Assembly (NCBI GenBank): GCA_944393415.1
Contig: CALYAD010000018.1
Coordinates: forward strand, 1-37,019
DNA from: an uncultured Clostridia bacterium
GTDB taxonomy: Bacteria > Bacillota > Clostridia > Oscillospirales > CAG-272
Direction: 5' to 3'
Length of the DNA stretch: 37,019 nt
The stretch's first letter is position 1. Every line of letters starts with the position of its first letter. Under the pieces are notes generated by a model. That model did not search any database and had not been told where the DNA came from. It saw only the letters and a program-made list of their open reading frames with translations. Both the position numbers and the translations under genes were made by a program. Positions 34,882-37,019 of this stretch are shown here, piece after piece.

Positions 34882-35892
34882 ATGCAAAAGATAAGACTTG
34901 GACTGATAGGCTGCGGCGGGCGCGCCGGAAGTCATATGAACTCGTTTCTCCAGATGGACGATGTGGAGGTGCTCGCGGTAGCGGATCCAATAGAGGACCG
35001 CAGAAACGCGGCGGCAAAAAAATTCGGATGCAGCCGTATTTATAAGAATCATACGGAGCTCTACGAAAAGGAAAGCGCCGATACCCTTGACGCGGTGATA
35101 ATAGCGGTCGAGCCGACGGCGCACACGGATATCGAGGAAAAGGCGATTGAAAAGGGGCTGCATTTTATAATCGAGAAACCGATGACGCTGGATCTGGATC
35201 AGGCGGAAAGGATAGCCGCCGGAGTAAAGGAAAAGAATCTGATAACGTCGGTTGGCTTTCAGGACAGATATCTCGACCTTATGGAGATCATCAAAGACGA
35301 ACTGCCTAAGCACAAAAAGGGCGGACTGGTTTACGGAGCCTGGATAGGAGGTATTCCCGGCGTTTGGTGGTGGCAGAAAAAATCCACCTGCGGCGGTCAG
35401 CTTGTTGAGCAGAATATACATCTGCTTGACGGACTTCGCTGGCTTTACGGCGAGGCGCTGTCCGTATACGCCACCGCGTCAACCGGAATGATACGCCCGG
35501 GTGTGGACGCGTCGCCGGAATATGATACGGATGATCACTCGACCGCGGTTATCCGTTTCAAGGACAACGTGACCGCCACGCTTGTGAGCGGTTGCTATTC
35601 AAAAAACGTCAGACCGAGGTGCGGACTTTACATAGCTCTTGATGATATGGTGCTTGATTACCGTCTGCGAAATAATCTTATAATAACCACAGCAGAGGGA
35701 AGCAAGGATATACCGCGCGGGGTGGATCAGACTTTTCTGCTTGACCGCGCGTTTATAGACGCGCTGAAGACAGGGGATAGGAGTCTTATCCGTTCAGACT
35801 ATGCGGACGCGCTGAAATCACTGAAGCTCGGATTTGCCGCTAACCGTTCTATGGAAACAGGACAGGTAATATATTTTAACGAAAGTAACTGA
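34882..35892 (+). CDS. Gfo/Idh/MocA-family oxidoreductase
   Basis: The 336-residue protein starts with a Rossmann fold (IRLGLIGCGGRAGSHMNSFL, GxGxxG), has FIIEKPMTLDLDQAE with the catalytic lysine of the EKP motif, and the C-terminal substrate domain with WWWQKKSTCGGQLVEQNIHL. It oxidises or reduces a sugar or cyclitol derivative with NAD(P). The substrate is unknown. The TIM-barrel isomerase gene follows 22 bases later, and such pairs are common in inositol-like, 3-keto-sugar and uncommon sugar pathways. The divergent AraC gene is its likely regulator. RBS GAAAGGAAAGG lies just before ATG. Confidence 0.92.
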   Translation: MQKIRLGLIGCGGRAGSHMNSFLQMDDVEVLAVADPIEDRRNAAAKKFGCSRIYKNHTELYEKESADTLDAVIIAVEPTAHTDIEEKAIEKGLHFIIEKPMTLDLDQAERIAAGVKEKNLITSVGFQDRYLDLMEIIKDELPKHKKGGLVYGAWIGGIPGVWWWQKKSTCGGQLVEQNIHLLDGLRWLYGEALSVYATASTGMIRPGVDASPEYDTDDHSTAVIRFKDNVTATLVSGCYSKNVRPRCGLYIALDDMVLDYRLRNNLIITTAEGSKDIPRGVDQTFLLDRAFIDALKTGDRSLIRSDYADALKSLKLGFAANRSMETGQVIYFNESN

Positions 35893-35914
35893 ATTTATGA
35901 AAGGAAGAAATATT

Positions 35915-36670
35915 ATGAGACTTTGTGTACCGATACCGTGCTTTTTCGGTAAAATGGATTTTGCCGAGGCAATAAAGCTGGTGGGAAAGCTGGGCTTTGA
36001 CGCCGCGGAAACGTATAACTGGAAGGGGCTTGACCTTGACGCGGTGCGCTCGGCGTGCGAGGAGAGCGGAGTAGAGCTCATCAGCATGTGTACGACGGAA
36101 TTCAGAATGACAGACCCGGCGTACCGCAAGGATTGGCTCGCGGGACTTAAGGAGAGCTGCGCGGCGGCAAATAAGGTCGGCGCTAAAAAGCTGATAACAC
36201 AGGTAGGAAACGACACCGGCGCACCGGCGGCGGAGCAGCACGCGGCGATAGCAGAAACACTGAAGCAGGCGCGCCCGATACTCGAGGACAGCGGAGTTAC
36301 TATTATGATAGAGCCGCTCAATACTTATGTCAATCATCCGGGATACTACCTGTGGTCGTCGATAGAGGGCTTTGAAATAATCAGAGAGGTGGATCATCCG
36401 CTTGTAAAGGTGGTGTATGATATTTACCATCAGCAAGTTATGGAAGGTAATATAATCCCGAACGTGACCAAGAATCTGGACTGCATAGCCCACCTCCACA
36501 GCGCGGGACACCCCGGAAGAAACGAGCTTTGGTTCGGTGAGAACGATTATAAAGTTATTTTTGACGCGATAGACAAAGCGGGCTACAAAGGCTGCTGCGG
36601 TCTTGAATACCGTCCGCTGCTCGATCCTGTTGAAAGCCTGAAAAAGGCAAAAGAGCTTTACGGAAATTAA
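35915..36670 (+). CDS. TIM-barrel sugar phosphate isomerase/epimerase (hydroxypyruvate isomerase-like)
   Basis: The 251-residue protein starts MRLCVPIPCFFGKMDFAEAI and has TMIEPLN-type metal-binding blocks: TIMIEPLNTYVNHPGYYL, VKVVYDIYHQQVMEGN, HLHSAGHPGRNELWFG and CGLEYRP, whose Glu, Asp, His and Glu normally hold a divalent metal. HPGRNE is a hallmark of the hydroxypyruvate isomerase/IolI-like branch. It probably isomerises or epimerises a keto sugar in one pathway with the preceding oxidoreductase. The start at 35915 has GAAAGG 10 bases upstream; the longer frame from 35897 would use the SD itself as coding sequence. Confidence 0.9.
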   Translation: MRLCVPIPCFFGKMDFAEAIKLVGKLGFDAAETYNWKGLDLDAVRSACEESGVELISMCTTEFRMTDPAYRKDWLAGLKESCAAANKVGAKKLITQVGNDTGAPAAEQHAAIAETLKQARPILEDSGVTIMIEPLNTYVNHPGYYLWSSIEGFEIIREVDHPLVKVVYDIYHQQVMEGNIIPNVTKNLDCIAHLHSAGHPGRNELWFGENDYKVIFDAIDKAGYKGCCGLEYRPLLDPVESLKKAKELYGN

Positions 36671-36716
36671 CCCGGGAAATATTTAAGGGGTCTGAGTCAA
36701 ATGCACTTTGGATTTA

Positions 36717-36750
36717 TTCAGAAACCATTTTTGATAAAAAGGTTTCTGAA
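36717..36750. repeat. Hairpin after the isomerase gene
   Basis: TTCAGAAACC (36717-36726) and GGTTTCTGAA (36741-36750) pair perfectly, and the loop can extend the stem by five A-T pairs. A second weaker hairpin, TTCCC with GGGAA, follows. There is no clear T-run, but it may act as a terminator. The remaining sequence to 36892 shows no gene. Confidence 0.5.
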
Positions 36751-36892
36751 GCTTCCCAAAAACTTTTATAAAAGGGAATTTAGCTTTGCTGCGTTTCCGT
36801 ACTTATCCATAATTCAGCGGAACGCTGAGATCGCAGGCGCAGAACACCCTTTCTGAAGACTTACGTCTTTTCCGGAGAGATTTTAGGAAGAT

Positions 36893-37019
36893 GGGGCTGT
36901 CGCAATAAGAGCCCCCAAAGAGCAAAAAAGCGGTTGATCTTTACCGAAAGGTATTGAACAACCGCTTGCTTTGTTGTATAATTGAATTACCAAAAACAAA
37001 ATACAAGAAAGCAAGGATA
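36893..37019 (+). mobile_element. Probable left end of an insertion sequence, cut by the window edge
   Basis: From GGGGCTGTCGCA (36893) the sequence changes character. It has GGGGCT/AGCCCC inverted repeats, a strong stem AAGCGGTTG (36928-36936)/CAACCGCTT (36959-36967) enclosing a second small hairpin TACC-GAAA-GGTA, a perfect promoter and AAGCAAGGATA as SD at the very edge. A terminal repeat, a hairpin against read-through and a promoter just before an ORF is a common layout of IS leaders. The transposase would begin beyond 37019. The family is not certain; GGGGCTGTCGCA-type ends occur in DDE elements of Bacillota. Confidence 0.45.
36954..36982 (+). promoter_or_regulatory. Consensus promoter reading out of the right edge
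   Basis: TTGAAC (36954-36959), a 17-base spacer and TATAAT (36977-36982). It overlaps the right arm of the stem at 36928-36967 and precedes an SD at the window end, so a gene starts just past 37019. Confidence 0.75.

Noticed and set aside
35818..36511. Two long minus-strand frames opposite the isomerase gene
   Set aside because: Shadows of a conserved TIM-barrel gene; no promoter or SD.

Overview
The window looks like a chromosomal segment of a Gram-positive anaerobe of the class Clostridia (Bacillota), probably gut-associated. The evidence is SD sequences complementary to the extreme 3' end of Bacillota 16S rRNA (AGAAAGGA), a DUF1540 cysteine-rich protein, a FloA/NfeD pair, BspA-like LRR_5 and InlB-type repeats, lipoproteins with Firmicutes-type lipoboxes, and strong TTGACA-17-TATAAT promoters. 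I cannot fix the order or genus. No rRNA, tRNA or CRISPR array was seen.

Region 1 (1-6898) is the 3' part of a bacterial microcompartment (BMC) operon. It holds a BMC-H shell protein cut by the window edge, a BMC-P pentamer, PduS, a PduT-type BMC-T with the Fe-S Cys38, a DeoR regulator, acetate kinase, a CoA-acylating aldehyde dehydrogenase and PduL, and ends at a perfect 13-bp terminator. Together these give aldehyde -> acyl-CoA -> acyl-phosphate -> acid + ATP, with PduS/PduT as a likely electron path through the shell. The aldehyde-producing enzyme is not in the window and presumably lies upstream. A convergent DUF1540 gene follows.

Region 2 (7290-12713) has a strong promoter, a TIM-barrel sugar isomerase and a cytoplasmic GH78-like alpha-L-rhamnosidase, then NfeD, FloA and a small unknown protein. 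A rhamnosidase next to a BMC locus suggests, without proving, rhamnose/fucose-derived lactaldehyde or propanediol metabolism.

Region 3 (12937-23247) starts with an orphan solute-binding lipoprotein. It is followed by an exopolysaccharide locus: phosphohexomutase, ManC, two GT4 glycosyltransferases, Wzm/Wzt-like ABC exporter and an O-antigen ligase/polymerase-like membrane protein.

Region 4 (23420-29705) is a four-gene unit with its own promoter and terminator: an SGNH lipoprotein carrying InlB and LRR_5 repeats, a three-helix small membrane protein, an MBOAT acyltransferase, and a membrane-anchored SGNH protein with a C-terminal LRR_5. This resembles a surface-polysaccharide O-acylation machine in which both SGNH subunits carry LRR_5 modules. 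It is the best candidate here for an undescribed system.

Region 5 (29720-37019) has argG and argH on the minus strand, an orphan ABC/AAA ATPase, an AraC regulator divergent from a Gfo/Idh oxidoreductase plus TIM-barrel isomerase pair, and what looks like the left end of an insertion sequence running off the window.

A window-wide pattern is the ribosome-binding site: GAAAGG placed 9-14 nt (most often 13) before the start, often with GGTCA 4-6 nt before ATG. It was used here to choose starts.
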